From Dillenia suffruticosa (taxonomy: Eukaryota > Streptophyta > Magnoliopsida > Dilleniales > Dilleniaceae), in contig JAVTVX010000031.1 in the NCBI GenBank assembly GCA_033439265.1, forward strand, positions 12,871,001-12,935,000: a DNA stretch of 64,000 nucleotides, read 5' to 3'. Shown here piece by piece: positions 1-8,893 of this stretch (positions are counted from its first letter, which is position 1; every line of letters begins with the position of its first letter). The translations under genes were made by a program, and so were the position numbers. Below the pieces are notes generated by a model. The model made no database searches and was not told the origin of the DNA. It worked only from the letters and a program-made list of their open reading frames with translations.

Positions 1-434
1 TAATTTTAATATATGTATCAAACATACATGTATACATGCATATGTATGTATGTATGTATGATAAAATATATTTGATACATGTATATGTTTGGTTTACATA
101 TATTTTATAAAATAATTATAAATAAACAAGATACAAATATACAAACAAATATATTTGGCTTACAAAATATACAAGATAGATTATGTATGTGTGTATGACA
201 ATATATATATTGGATCGGATCTTGCCGTTGAAATAAGTTTGCACATTAATCTTTATAATTTGTAAATATATTTACAGTTTGACTGTTTATTTTTTATTAA
301 TATTGAGAAATATTGATAATACGTTAATTAATTTATGATTAATATGAATTTATTGTTTTTTTTTTTTGAATTATCATGGTTATCTTTTATTTATATGAAA
401 ATAGTTATGGAGTTTAAAATTATCATTTCATTAC
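1..434. other. AT-rich non-coding DNA
   Basis: No gene is visible. The stretch is AT-rich, with a short ATGT/CATA simple repeat around positions 25-60 and alternating purine-pyrimidine tracts. It lies just upstream of the recognisable LINE ORF1 remnant. Confidence 0.6.
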
Positions 435-713
435 TTGCAAAGTACAAGGAAGATGACTTTATCAGAGACTCACAGAACCCAAATCCTTAGTGAGGAGGAG
501 GATGCAGGAACTTCACCGGAAGATGAGGATCGACTCCAGAGAAGTAACAAGAAGGCAAAAGCAAATGAATGCAATGCAGGAGTTCAAATGAAAGCGGTCT
601 CTCAGTGCAGAAAATGGCATTGAGAAATGGTACGTAGTGGAGTTAGAGGAGGGAGAGCTAATCGAGGAGGAAGAGCAAGGAGTGGAAGCACCAAAGGGCA
701 AGATTCCGGAGAT

Positions 714-722
714 AACAATCTC
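714..722. repeat. Target-site duplication, left copy (9 bp)
   Basis: AACAATCTC immediately precedes the 723-1445 element. It matches AACAATATC at 1446-1454 in 8 of 9 bases. A 9-bp duplication is typical of Mutator-superfamily insertion. Confidence 0.7.
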
Positions 723-808
723 GGAGTTGTGTCCGGAAATAACATTAATTTTTTAAAAAATTTTTAAAACAACAGCGTTTAAAAAATATTTATAAAAATA
801 ACTCATCT

Positions 809-833
809 ATGTCGTGATTTCAAATCACGACAT
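809..833. repeat. Perfect 12+1+12 palindrome (TGTCGTGA type)
   Basis: ATGTCGTGATTT, one C, then the exact reverse complement. It is the first of a series of hairpins inside the 723-1445 element. Confidence 0.9.
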
Positions 834-846
834 GATCATTAATACC

Positions 847-871
847 ATGTCGTGAGTTTAACTCACGACAT
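847..871. repeat. Perfect 12+1+12 palindrome (TGTCGTGA type)
   Basis: ATGTCGTGAGTT, one T, then the exact reverse complement. The outer nine bases are identical to those of the 809-833 palindrome, while the inner bases differ in a compensated way. Confidence 0.9.
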
Positions 872-1252
872 ACTTCTGCTTACTGTCCGAAATCAATTTT
901 TATATTATATGCTATCCAAATTTACAATACAAAACAAATATTACAACACAATACAAATACCACAAACTCCGATAGTAGACAAATCAACCATTTTGCTATC
1001 TAAATTTACATTACAACACAAACATTAAAATACAACACAGATATCACAAACTCCGATAGTGACCAAATCAACCATTTATCGACTTCATAATCAGATTTCA
1101 TATACAATACTATCCAAATATCATAACTAATGAGCAACAAATCTCAAAAACCAAAATATACTAAATAAAGTATAATAAACAAAATAAAAAATAAAATTAA
1201 TTTTATTAATTTTAATAGAAGTTACAAATTACAAAAAAAAATCATTAATGTC

Positions 1253-1276
1253 ATGTCGTGAATTGACTCACGACAT
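1253..1276. repeat. Palindrome with 9-bp arms (TGTCGTGA type)
   Basis: ATGTCGTGA, six bases, TCACGACAT. It lies in the right half of the element as the counterpart of the left-side hairpins. A further degenerate copy follows at about 1289-1340. Confidence 0.85.
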
Positions 1277-1445
1277 GATATTAATGATCATGTCGTGATT
1301 TTAAGTTCTGACATATCACGTTTTAAACATATGTCGTGACTTCATGTAAGTCGTAACTTGAAATTACGATATAGGTAGATTAGTTTTATAAATATTTTTT
1401 AAGTAGTGTTGTTTTAAAAATTAATATTATTTCTATACAAATCCC

Positions 1446-1454
1446 AACAATATC
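1446..1454. repeat. Target-site duplication, right copy (9 bp)
   Basis: AACAATATC. Partner of 714-722 with one mismatch. Confidence 0.7.
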
Positions 1455-2284
1455 AAATGAAGAGTTAAAGGAAACTATGAAAACCATAGAGGTAGTCCCT
1501 CAATATTAAGCTTTTGGGGAAGGAAATTGGATATCAACTAATGTTCTCCGAGGTGAGACAAATGTGGAGGCTAGAAGGCAGTCTCAAACTCTTGGATCTG
1601 GGGGAAGGGCTCTTCTTGGCGAAACTAATAAGCAAGCAAGATTACTTCCACGTCTTGACACGGGCATTGGTTAATCCATGATCATTACCTCACAGTAACG
1701 AAATAGAAACCCTGGTTTTCACCCTAAAAGGAGAAAATCAAGTCAGCAGTATGGATTAGACTACCCCAACTTCCCAAAAGATGATAGGGAAGCCTACAAA
1801 AATCAATGCCAATACAACAAATGCCGTTAAGGGTAAATATGCACGTATATATGTGGAGATTGAGCTAGATAGTCCGCTTGTCTCAAGGGTCAAGATCAGG
1901 AAAAGAAAACAGAGAACCAAACAGAAAATTGCATGGAACAAAAGATTAGCTTAGTCACAAACTTACAGGGAGCAGAGGTGTCATCGGACAACAATCAGCA
2001 AAAGAGCAGCAAGCAAATCATGACAGCGACTGAGGCGGATCACGATGAAGGTCTCGGTCCATGGATGATTGTCTCCAAAAGACAAAGATTTCACAAAAAA
2101 GTAACTAAAGAGATGGGGAGAGAAGAAAGCACGGGTACAGCATAATCGATTTAGCACATTGGGTAAAGTCAACGACACATTGGGTGCAATGACAACAGAG
2201 CAGAGAGTAGAGAGCGACAAGGCAAACGAAGATCAGACTGTTAACCTAGGGATTTTGACGAGGAAGGAAGATGGCTGGAAGAGA

Positions 2285-2293
2285 CAGAGCTTG
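2285..2293. repeat. Target-site duplication, left copy (9 bp)
   Basis: CAGAGCTTG directly precedes the foldback element and is identical to 4331-4339. Confidence 0.9.
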
Positions 2294-3256
2294 GAGCAAT
2301 GTACGAAAATGACCCATTTTTTAAAAAAATTTTTTAAAAAAACCTGAGGGGGAAAATATTTCCCCAAATAACCCGTATTTGTCGCGTGTTGGACCCGCGA
2401 CCGTATTTGTCGCGGGTTCAACCCGCGACAAAGCCACGTGTAGGCTGGGGAGGTTTCCGCGTCTTGGAAACGCGGAATAGGCATTCCGCATCTTCGAAAC
2501 GCAAAAACCCTATTCCGCGTCTTCCAAACGCGGAAACCCTACCGCAAACCCTATTCCGCGTTTTGCAAACGCGGAAACCCCACGAACACACGCCATTACC
2601 CCAACCCCATTCCCTCCCAAAAACGCACGCCATTCCCTCCAAAAAACGCACACCATTCCCCCCTCCAAATTGTTTTAATCTCCCAATTGTATTACCCCCT
2701 AATTATTTTAATTCGATTTTTGTAATTATATTTAATTTCGATTTTTGTAATTATATCTAATTTAGACGATCCAAAATTATGTATTATAATAATTAAAATA
2801 AATCAGGTTAGTTTGTCTTTATAATTTTATGAAAAATTATAAAATTAAAAAATAATTCTAAAAATTTTTAAAAATTAGAAAATAGTGACAAAAAATTCTC
2901 ATAATTGAAAAAAATTGTAACATTACAAAATATTAGTATTAGTATCTAAAAATTATATGTTATGATTCATTATATTTTAATATATTATTTTTCATTTTTG
3001 ATTAATTTAATATAAAAATAATATCATATTGCATAAATAATCAAAATCAATAGAGTTTTAAAATAGAGAATGAAAAAAAAAACTATGATATATGTGTATT
3101 ATCTAAACAGTTAAAGTAAAATAACAATTTGAAAAAAAAAACTAATTTCTTATAAAACAAAAAGGAGAAACGAAACAAATAAAATCCGAGAAATGAACAT
3201 ATATAAATGAATCGAATTATTATTAATATAATATAGGATACAAAATACATAATATA
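2294..3256 (+). repeat. Left inverted arm of foldback element
   Basis: About 963 bp, nearly perfectly complementary to 3367-4330. The outer ~300 bp are GC-rich and palindromic; the inner part is AT-rich. Confidence 0.9.
2406..2432. repeat. Perfect 13+1+13 palindrome (TGTCGCGGGTT type)
   Basis: TTTGTCGCGGGTT, one C, then the exact reverse complement. Its mirror copy is at 4192-4218. It resembles the TGTCGTGA palindromes of the 723-1445 element in position and core sequence. Confidence 0.9.
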
Positions 3257-3366
3257 CAAAATACATAATAGATATGGGTTTATCGTTCCAAGACGACACT
3301 ACATATATCAGGACAGATTTAGATGTTAGACGTTATGATACAAGAAGGCGACGACAACGTTAGTTA

Positions 3367-4330
3367 TATATTATGTATTTTGTATCCTATATTATATTAA
3401 TAATAATTCGATTCATTTATATATGTTCATTTCTCGGATTTTATTTGTTTCGTTTCTCCTTTTTGTTTTATAAGAAATTAGTTTTTTTTTTTTCAAATTG
3501 TTATTTTACTTTAACTGTTTAGATAATACACATATATCATAGTTTTTTTTTTCATTCTCTATTTTAAAACTCTATTGATTTTGATTATTTATGCAATATG
3601 ATATTATTTTTATATTAAATTAATCAAAAATGAAAAATAATATATTAAAATATAATGAATCTTAACATATAATTTTTAGATACTAATACTAATATTTTGT
3701 AATGTTACAATTTTTTTCAATTATGAGAATTTTTTGTCACTATTTTCTAATTTTTAAAAATTTTTAGAATTATTTTTTAATTTTATAATTTTTCATAAAA
3801 TTATAAAGACAAACTAACCTGATTTATTTTAATTATTATAATACATAATTTTGGATCGTCTAAATTAGATATAATTACAAAAATCGAAATTAAATATAAT
3901 TACAAAAATCGAATTAAAATAATTAGGGGGTAATACAATTGGGAGATTAAAACAATTTGGAGGGGGGAATGGCGTGCGTTTTTTGGAGGGAATAGCGTGC
4001 GTTTTTGGGAGGGAATGGGGTTGGGGTAATGGCGTGTGTTTGTGGGGTTTCCGCGTTTGCAAAACGCGGAATAGGGTTTGCGGTAGGGTTTCCGCGTTTG
4101 GAAGACGCGGAATAGGGTTTCCGCGTTTCCAAGACGCGGAATAGGTTTCCGCGTTTCCAAGACGCGGAAACCTCCCCAGCCTACACGTGGCTTTGTCGCG
4201 GGTTGAACCCGCGACAAATACGGTCGCGGGTCCAACCCGCGACAAATACGGGTTATTTGGGGAAATATTTTCCCCCTCAGGTTTTTTTAAAAAAATTTTT
4301 TAAAAAATGGGTTATTTTCGTACATTACTC
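3367..4330 (-). repeat. Right inverted arm of foldback element
   Basis: Reverse complement of 2294-3256 with a few substitutions. One TTCCGCGT hairpin unit that is degenerate in the left arm is well formed here. Confidence 0.9.
4192..4218. repeat. Perfect 13+1+13 palindrome (TGTCGCGGGTT type)
   Basis: Mirror copy of 2406-2432. The adjacent GGTCGCGGGTCCAACCCGCGAC segment extends the hairpin series toward the terminus. Confidence 0.9.
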
Positions 4331-4339
4331 CAGAGCTTG
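4331..4339. repeat. Target-site duplication, right copy (9 bp)
   Basis: CAGAGCTTG, identical to 2285-2293. Confidence 0.9.
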
Positions 4340-6127
4340 TCCCTGAAAGGAAAAAAGCAAAACCGATGAGGGAAAGCACGTGGGGAACATTCGCGATTTG
4401 AGATTTATTTCAGGACAGAAGGGGAAGTCTAAGGAGAGGCAGATGTTGGGCCTATAAATTGGGCAGTCGACCACAATTGGGCCAGGAGCAAGCTAGACTG
4501 GAGGATACAAATGAGAGACTAATATTTCAAATGAGACCCAATAGGGAAATTAATGGACTTAGTAACAAAGGAGAGAATCCATGGAGCCCAAAGCAAAAAG
4601 GAGGTTGGATTGGACCATGTCCTTAAAATGGGAATGAGTTATATGCCCAGGAGAAAGTGGTAGGGTCCAACTAATTTGATCAATGTGACAAAAAAAAATG
4701 TCAAATATTAAACAATCAAGTTAAAAAAAAAAAAAAAAAAAACCCTCTTTAGATAATAACCCAAAAATTTCTTTGCAGATTTGACCAATCTCAAACTTAA
4801 GCAATAAATAAGCATAATATTCAAACGAATAGAGATGAGTAAAGCAAAATTGGGAAAATTAGGTTCCCCAATCACCAGGTTGATTTTAGAATTTCACAAT
4901 TATGCCCTGCCTGCCCCAATACATCTAACTAATATAAATAATAAAATAAACAACAACTTGATTGAGTTTAATGTGTACCCCAAAATGAAAAACAAAAGAA
5001 AAATGAGTTTAATGGTTCTTTTTATCATAAGCAAGTCAAGTTCTTCCCAACAACTAATAATAATAAATAAATAATGAACTCAAATCTACTAAAAGATTAG
5101 GCCTATTTTTATTCACTCCCCTCAAAATATTTCTTCACAACCTAATCAAAACAAAATTTCCAAATTCATTCTAATTTACCACAACTTTTCATACATACAT
5201 ACATATGTATGTATGTATGTATGTGTTAAATGTTTTAACACAAACTTTTTTTGGATCGCATTAATAAATAATACTTTTTTATATATCTTGTGATATTTAA
5301 CAAAAATATATGACAACGAAAATATAATTATATTTAATAATCACCCCTCTCTCCCTATTCCTTTGTGGACTCATTCAATCTCCTTCTTTACTTGGTCCCA
5401 TCATACTCACATATGCCTATATTAACATAAATTAGAGTATGATGAGGATGAGGAAAGAGCAATACTATTGAAATATAACAATAATTTATAAACCCACGTG
5501 TATGTACATATATACACATACTAATTTGTGATCCCAATTAGGCACCTGATGTGTATTCGTTTTTGTTAGTTCATGATTTGAATTTGGGATCATCATGTTA
5601 AGAAATAATTGTGACTATTAGACTACCTTCTTTGAGGCAGGTAATATGTAATGACCATTGCTCCCTCGTCTGTCCTTCTGTGGAAAGACTTTGGTTTTAT
5701 CGAGTTGTCTTGACTCACGATTGAAACACTGCCCACACTGATCACTTTTTCTTTGACCATCTCATGATTTAGGTTTTTTCTTCTTTTTTTTTTCCTCTCG
5801 TTTTTACAATTTGTATGAATAGCATTGAATTGTGTCACGAAATCATCTACTTTAGAGAAATTTGTTTGAATAGCATTGAATTGTGTGAATAGTGTAAATT
5901 TTAAGATCGTGACACCGTGATCCCGCATTCATTGCTCAAACCATATTTATAATTCAAACTAAATATTTCACGATAAAAAAATTTTGTAATAATATTAGAA
6001 AGGAATTGGTCTTAACAGCATTTTCACTAAAAAAAAAAATAATAATCAACAATGAGCAAGTAAAAAGGTACAAATATTTTGTGTAACAACTTTAGTTTAG
6101 ACCAAGTCCAATCCTAATGATAAGTTA

Positions 6128-6144
6128 GTTCACGTGACGTGAAC
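6128..6144. promoter_or_regulatory. ACGT palindrome
   Basis: GTTCACGT, one G, ACGTGAAC: a perfect 8+1+8 palindrome holding two overlapping ACGTG cores, one of them a CACGTG G-box. It is a plausible bZIP or bHLH site but lies 2.7 kb from the nearest start codon, so it may be incidental. Confidence 0.4.
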
Positions 6145-6295
6145 ATTTTTTTTCGCGTATATAAAGAAACTCGAATCCGAGATGGGAAAGGCGACGATAC
6201 CAATTAACTAATTGGTATTGTAAGTTATGAATCTAAATAGACCGGAGTCAATAGAGTGTCTTACAAATACTTAGATCTAATGTCTATACTCCAAC

Positions 6296-6711
6296 CTAGA
6301 GATGGTGACCATCTCATAACCGCTGATTTCCGGTTCTTAATTTAGTAGAATTGGAATTGTATCTTAAGGGAAAATATGGTTATAGTTTTGGAATTGTTGG
6401 TTTCGGTTTCAATTTTAATTCTTAATAATTCTAATTTCGATTCTAATTTTAAATAATTTTAATTCATGTTCTAAAATTAAAACCATAAAAAATAAAAAAT
6501 AAAAAATAAAAGAGAAGGGAGGAAAAATTTGAATTCAATTTTTGTATTAAAAATTGAGCTACGTATGTATTCTCACGGATTGTGGAACCATTAAAATTCA
6601 TGCAACTTGTTCACCTTTTCATGGCTTTATCTTATAATGGCTCAATTGTCAATTATCGTCTTTGTGTCCTACACTACTCCCACGTGGTTCACTTTAACGG
6701 TAACAGCTAGC

Positions 6712-6772
<61 letters not shown>

Positions 6773-6962
6773 TCAATTCAAAAATCATCATTTTTAACCG
6801 TTGATTTTTAGTTTTTCAAATCGAGAAACTTAAATTAAATATTTAAACATGATTCCAATTTTAATTCTGAATTATAAACCGGTCAATGATTTTAGAATCA
6901 TTAATCACGATTCGATTCCTTTTGATTCTACGGTCCAATTCAATTGTTGGCTATGTCTATCT
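6296..6962. mobile_element. Possible hAT-like MITE
   Basis: An AT-rich block with repeated GGTTC / GAATTGG phrases begins TAGAGATGG and ends CTATGTCTA, weakly inverted ends of the kind seen in hAT MITEs. I could not find a matching 8-bp target duplication. A related-looking block lies at about 14829-15205. Weak call. Confidence 0.25.
6721..6765. repeat. (TA)n microsatellite
   Basis: About 22 uninterrupted TA units inside the AT-rich block. Confidence 0.95.
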
Positions 6963-7170
6963 TGGTGATTTTATAGTTTTGAATATTTGTGGAAATCTTT
7001 ACTTCTATATTTTTGAAATGTTAATTTAATTATTTTATTCTTTCATACCTTTTAATTATATCATACTCAAATTTTCATATTTATAGACTTTTAATAAGAG
7101 TTGTAATTATTTTTGTTTTTCAAAGATGTCACACAATTATTGGTTACTCAATGAAAATAGGTAGGCAGAA

Positions 7171-7172
<2 letters not shown>

Positions 7173-7204
<32 letters not shown>
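7173..7204. repeat. (CT)n microsatellite
   Basis: About 16 CT units in intergenic DNA. Confidence 0.95.
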
Positions 7205-7206
<2 letters not shown>

Positions 7207-7254
7207 TAATGAGACAAATCATACAAATAATTCCTCAAAATTTAGATATAAATA

Positions 7255-7340
7255 TCTTTTTTTTTGTTGTTCAGACATTTGAATCAGAAATCATCAAGTT
7301 AGAGAAGGGTATTTATATCATTAGACTGTACTCTTGAAGA
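7255..7340 (-). repeat. SINE-like short repeat, family B
   Basis: On the minus strand this reads as a tRNA-like head (box B-like GATTCAAATGTC) followed within ~15 bases by an A-run, the layout of a short SINE. Related copies lie at 59262-59345 and within each unit of the 28253-29368 array. Confidence 0.4.
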
Positions 7341-8655
7341 TATCACATTTCTTATAAAAAGAAACCGTACAATATCTATCATAATATTATCCTTTTAAAC
7401 TTGAGGTTTAATACGTCTTTTAACATAGAATCTAAAAAAAAAATATTTCAATTGTAATATAATAGACACAAGGTTCTAATGTGATAATAGGATTTGGCAA
7501 TTCTTGTCGACTGAGTTGGTTGATAAGAGTGACGTTATCTTTATGTTTGGATTATTGTGCTTGAATTTCAACAAATCCTTTTTTCTTTGGTACAATAATT
7601 CCATGTACACTATATCTATGGCGATGGAGATGGAGACGGAGATAGAGATGCAATCCTCAAATAAAGTAGTTGTCTCCTTTGATTTGAGTTACAAAGGAAG
7701 CTTGGAGGTTATTATTTTTATGACAAATTTTCTAAATTAGAAATATAATACAAAATAGTTCTTCAGAGGGAAGGCTAAGGCCACCACCTAGATGAAAAGT
7801 TTTGTGTAGGAGAAATTCTTGGACCTTGATAAAGCAAGAACATCATCAAACTCACTTAAATATCTTAACTGTGTGACAGATCTATTCAATATTTGAATAC
7901 AGGTATTTCTTAAATAAAATTTAGATTTTAAATTTTATATATGATAAAAATAAATATCGTGAAACTTTTATCTTTTAAGAATTCAATCTATTCTCAAACC
8001 AAATTGAATCAAATTCAGTATAGTTAGATAGTTTGTGTTAACTTTAATTTGAATTAGGGATGAAAAACTATATAAATATATATATTGTCTTTGAGATGAA
8101 ATTGGTTTTAAAAATAATTCTGTACCAAAATAATTTGCTTTCGATTTTATGAAAAATAGTTCTTAGATTTTGTCTCTGCAGCTTCTCTCTCCGAACCGGG
8201 GCAAGCAGGAGCAGGCTTCTAAATGTCTGGCTAGTAAATTCCTCAACAGTCAAATCTCTCTCGCATATATAGGAATTTTCTTTTTTAATAGGTAGGGGGA
8301 CTCAAATTCCACTGTCGTATATCTTTTTGCACAAAAGATACTTTATTTAGCACAAAATAATGATTTTATTAATTTTCCTTTCATACCAACAACGTGGTCT
8401 AAAACAAAAGCATTTGTTTTATGGGAATATTTTTGGCCCGAAAGAAGACTTTGGTTTTATATTTTAATAATTTAACCTTTTGTATACAAAATTATTTAAT
8501 AATTATTAACCTAAATTTTCTGCAGTTATCACCTTGTTACTAGACTTGATAATAATTTTTCTTTTTTTATTAACAAAAATGATTTTTTTTTTTTTTTTGA
8601 GATAGAGTGAGGAAAAAGAAAAAGCCATTTGGGTGCCCCTTCTGTTGATCCCGGG

Positions 8656-8663
8656 ACACGTGT
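8656..8663. promoter_or_regulatory. ACACGTGT G-box/ABRE-like site
   Basis: Perfect 8-bp palindrome with an ACGTG core, 231 bp upstream of the TOD1-like ATG. Sites of this form bind bZIP factors, including the ABA-responsive ABF/AREB group. Its role here is inference. Confidence 0.45.
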
Positions 8664-8803
8664 GACAAACATGTCCCTAGGCAAAAATGGATAAAACAAT
8701 GAAATGGGCACAACCAAGTCTACGATGAATTCATAAACAAGCGAACAACTGATTAATTAATTAATTTATAATAAAATAAATACTAATAGAGAGAGAGAGT
8801 GAT

Positions 8804-8839
8804 GGGGGCCGGGGGGGGGGGGCGCGGGAGGGGCGGGGG
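8804..8839 (+). promoter_or_regulatory. G-rich tract with quadruplex potential
   Basis: Five G-runs of three or more (8804-8808, 8811-8822, 8826-8828, 8830-8833, 8835-8839) lie within 36 bases, 55 bp upstream of the TOD1-like ATG, in an otherwise AT-rich region. The pattern fits a G-quadruplex on the plus strand, in the proximal promoter or 5' leader. Confidence 0.6.
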
Positions 8840-8893
8840 ACAAAACAAAAGAAGGGGCTCGGAAACTTGAGTAAAGAATCTGTCAGTCAGTTA

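Larger units (their letters stand above)
723..1445. mobile_element. Small non-autonomous Mutator-like element
   Basis: The 723-bp element has no transposase. Its ends are inverted: the left begins GGAGTTGTGTCCGGAAATAA and the right, read in reverse, begins GGGATTTGTATAGAAATAAT. The similarity continues through an A/T block (TTTTTTAAAAAATTTTT type) into palindromic TGTCGTGA hairpins. It is flanked by a 9-bp near-identical duplication (8/9). It sits in the LINE ORF1 remnant, whose reading frame runs straight through (ATC TCA AAT GAA) if the element and one duplication copy are removed. The middle (about 900-1240) is AT-rich, with two related segments carrying CACAAACTCCGATAGT. Confidence 0.72.
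2294..4330. mobile_element. Foldback Mutator-like element with ~963-bp inverted arms
   Basis: This 2,037-bp element is almost entirely one inverted repeat. Arm 2294-3256 is repeated in reverse complement at 3367-4330 around a ~110-bp loop. The termini (GAGCAATGTACGAAAAT on the left; GAGTAATGTACGAAAAT on the right, read in reverse) abut a perfect 9-bp duplication CAGAGCTTG, the size made by Mutator-superfamily transposases. No transposase is encoded. Open frames of 110-126 codons in the arms (2386-2760 and 3865-4245) are mirror images that read through GC-rich palindromes, so I do not call them genes. Each arm has a terminal A/T block, then CG-rich hairpins (TGTCGCGGGTT and TTCCGCG types), then ~600 bp of AT-rich DNA. 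The arms differ at only a few positions, mainly in the number and form of the TTCCGCG hairpins, which suggests recent formation or ongoing conversion. Confidence 0.9.
435..4743 (+). mobile_element. Decayed LINE ORF1 (gag-like) remnant, host of two nested elements
   Basis: Three blocks (about 435-722, 1455-2293 and 4340-4690) read as pieces of one plant LINE (L1-type) first ORF. The first block has the acidic and basic N-terminal run (SPEDEDRLQRSNKKAK) and the start of the nucleic-acid-binding region. The second has the glycine-proline-tryptophan motif typical of these proteins (GPWMIVSKRQR, about 2062-2095). Stops and frame changes are frequent, so the protein is dead. No endonuclease or reverse transcriptase follows; the remnant ends near an A-run at about 4725-4743. 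The gaps between blocks are the two Mutator-like insertions at 723-1445 and 2294-4330. Removing the first gives a continuous reading frame. The family call rests on composition and motifs recognised by eye. Confidence 0.7.
4744..8655. other. Intergenic DNA upstream of the TOD1-like gene
   Basis: No supportable gene. The stretch holds an ATGT/CATA simple palindrome near 5190-5225, a short duplicated phrase (GAATAGCATTGAATTGTGT at about 5816 and 5869), an AT-rich element at 6296-6962, microsatellites at 6721 and 7173, and a SINE-like repeat near 7255. Open frames here (4835-5074, 5623-5928, 7504-7740) have no recognisable domain and no codon bias. Confidence 0.6.

Noticed and set aside
2386-4245. 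Open frames of 110-126 codons in the foldback arms, rich in Arg, Pro and Asn
   Set aside because: The two are mirror images from an inverted repeat and translate GC-rich hairpins. No domain is visible and overlapping frames are equally open.
5623-5928. 101-codon minus-strand frame with a repeated QFNAI phrase
   Set aside because: The phrase comes from a short local duplication. It faintly recalls retroelement gag coiled coils but is too weak to call.
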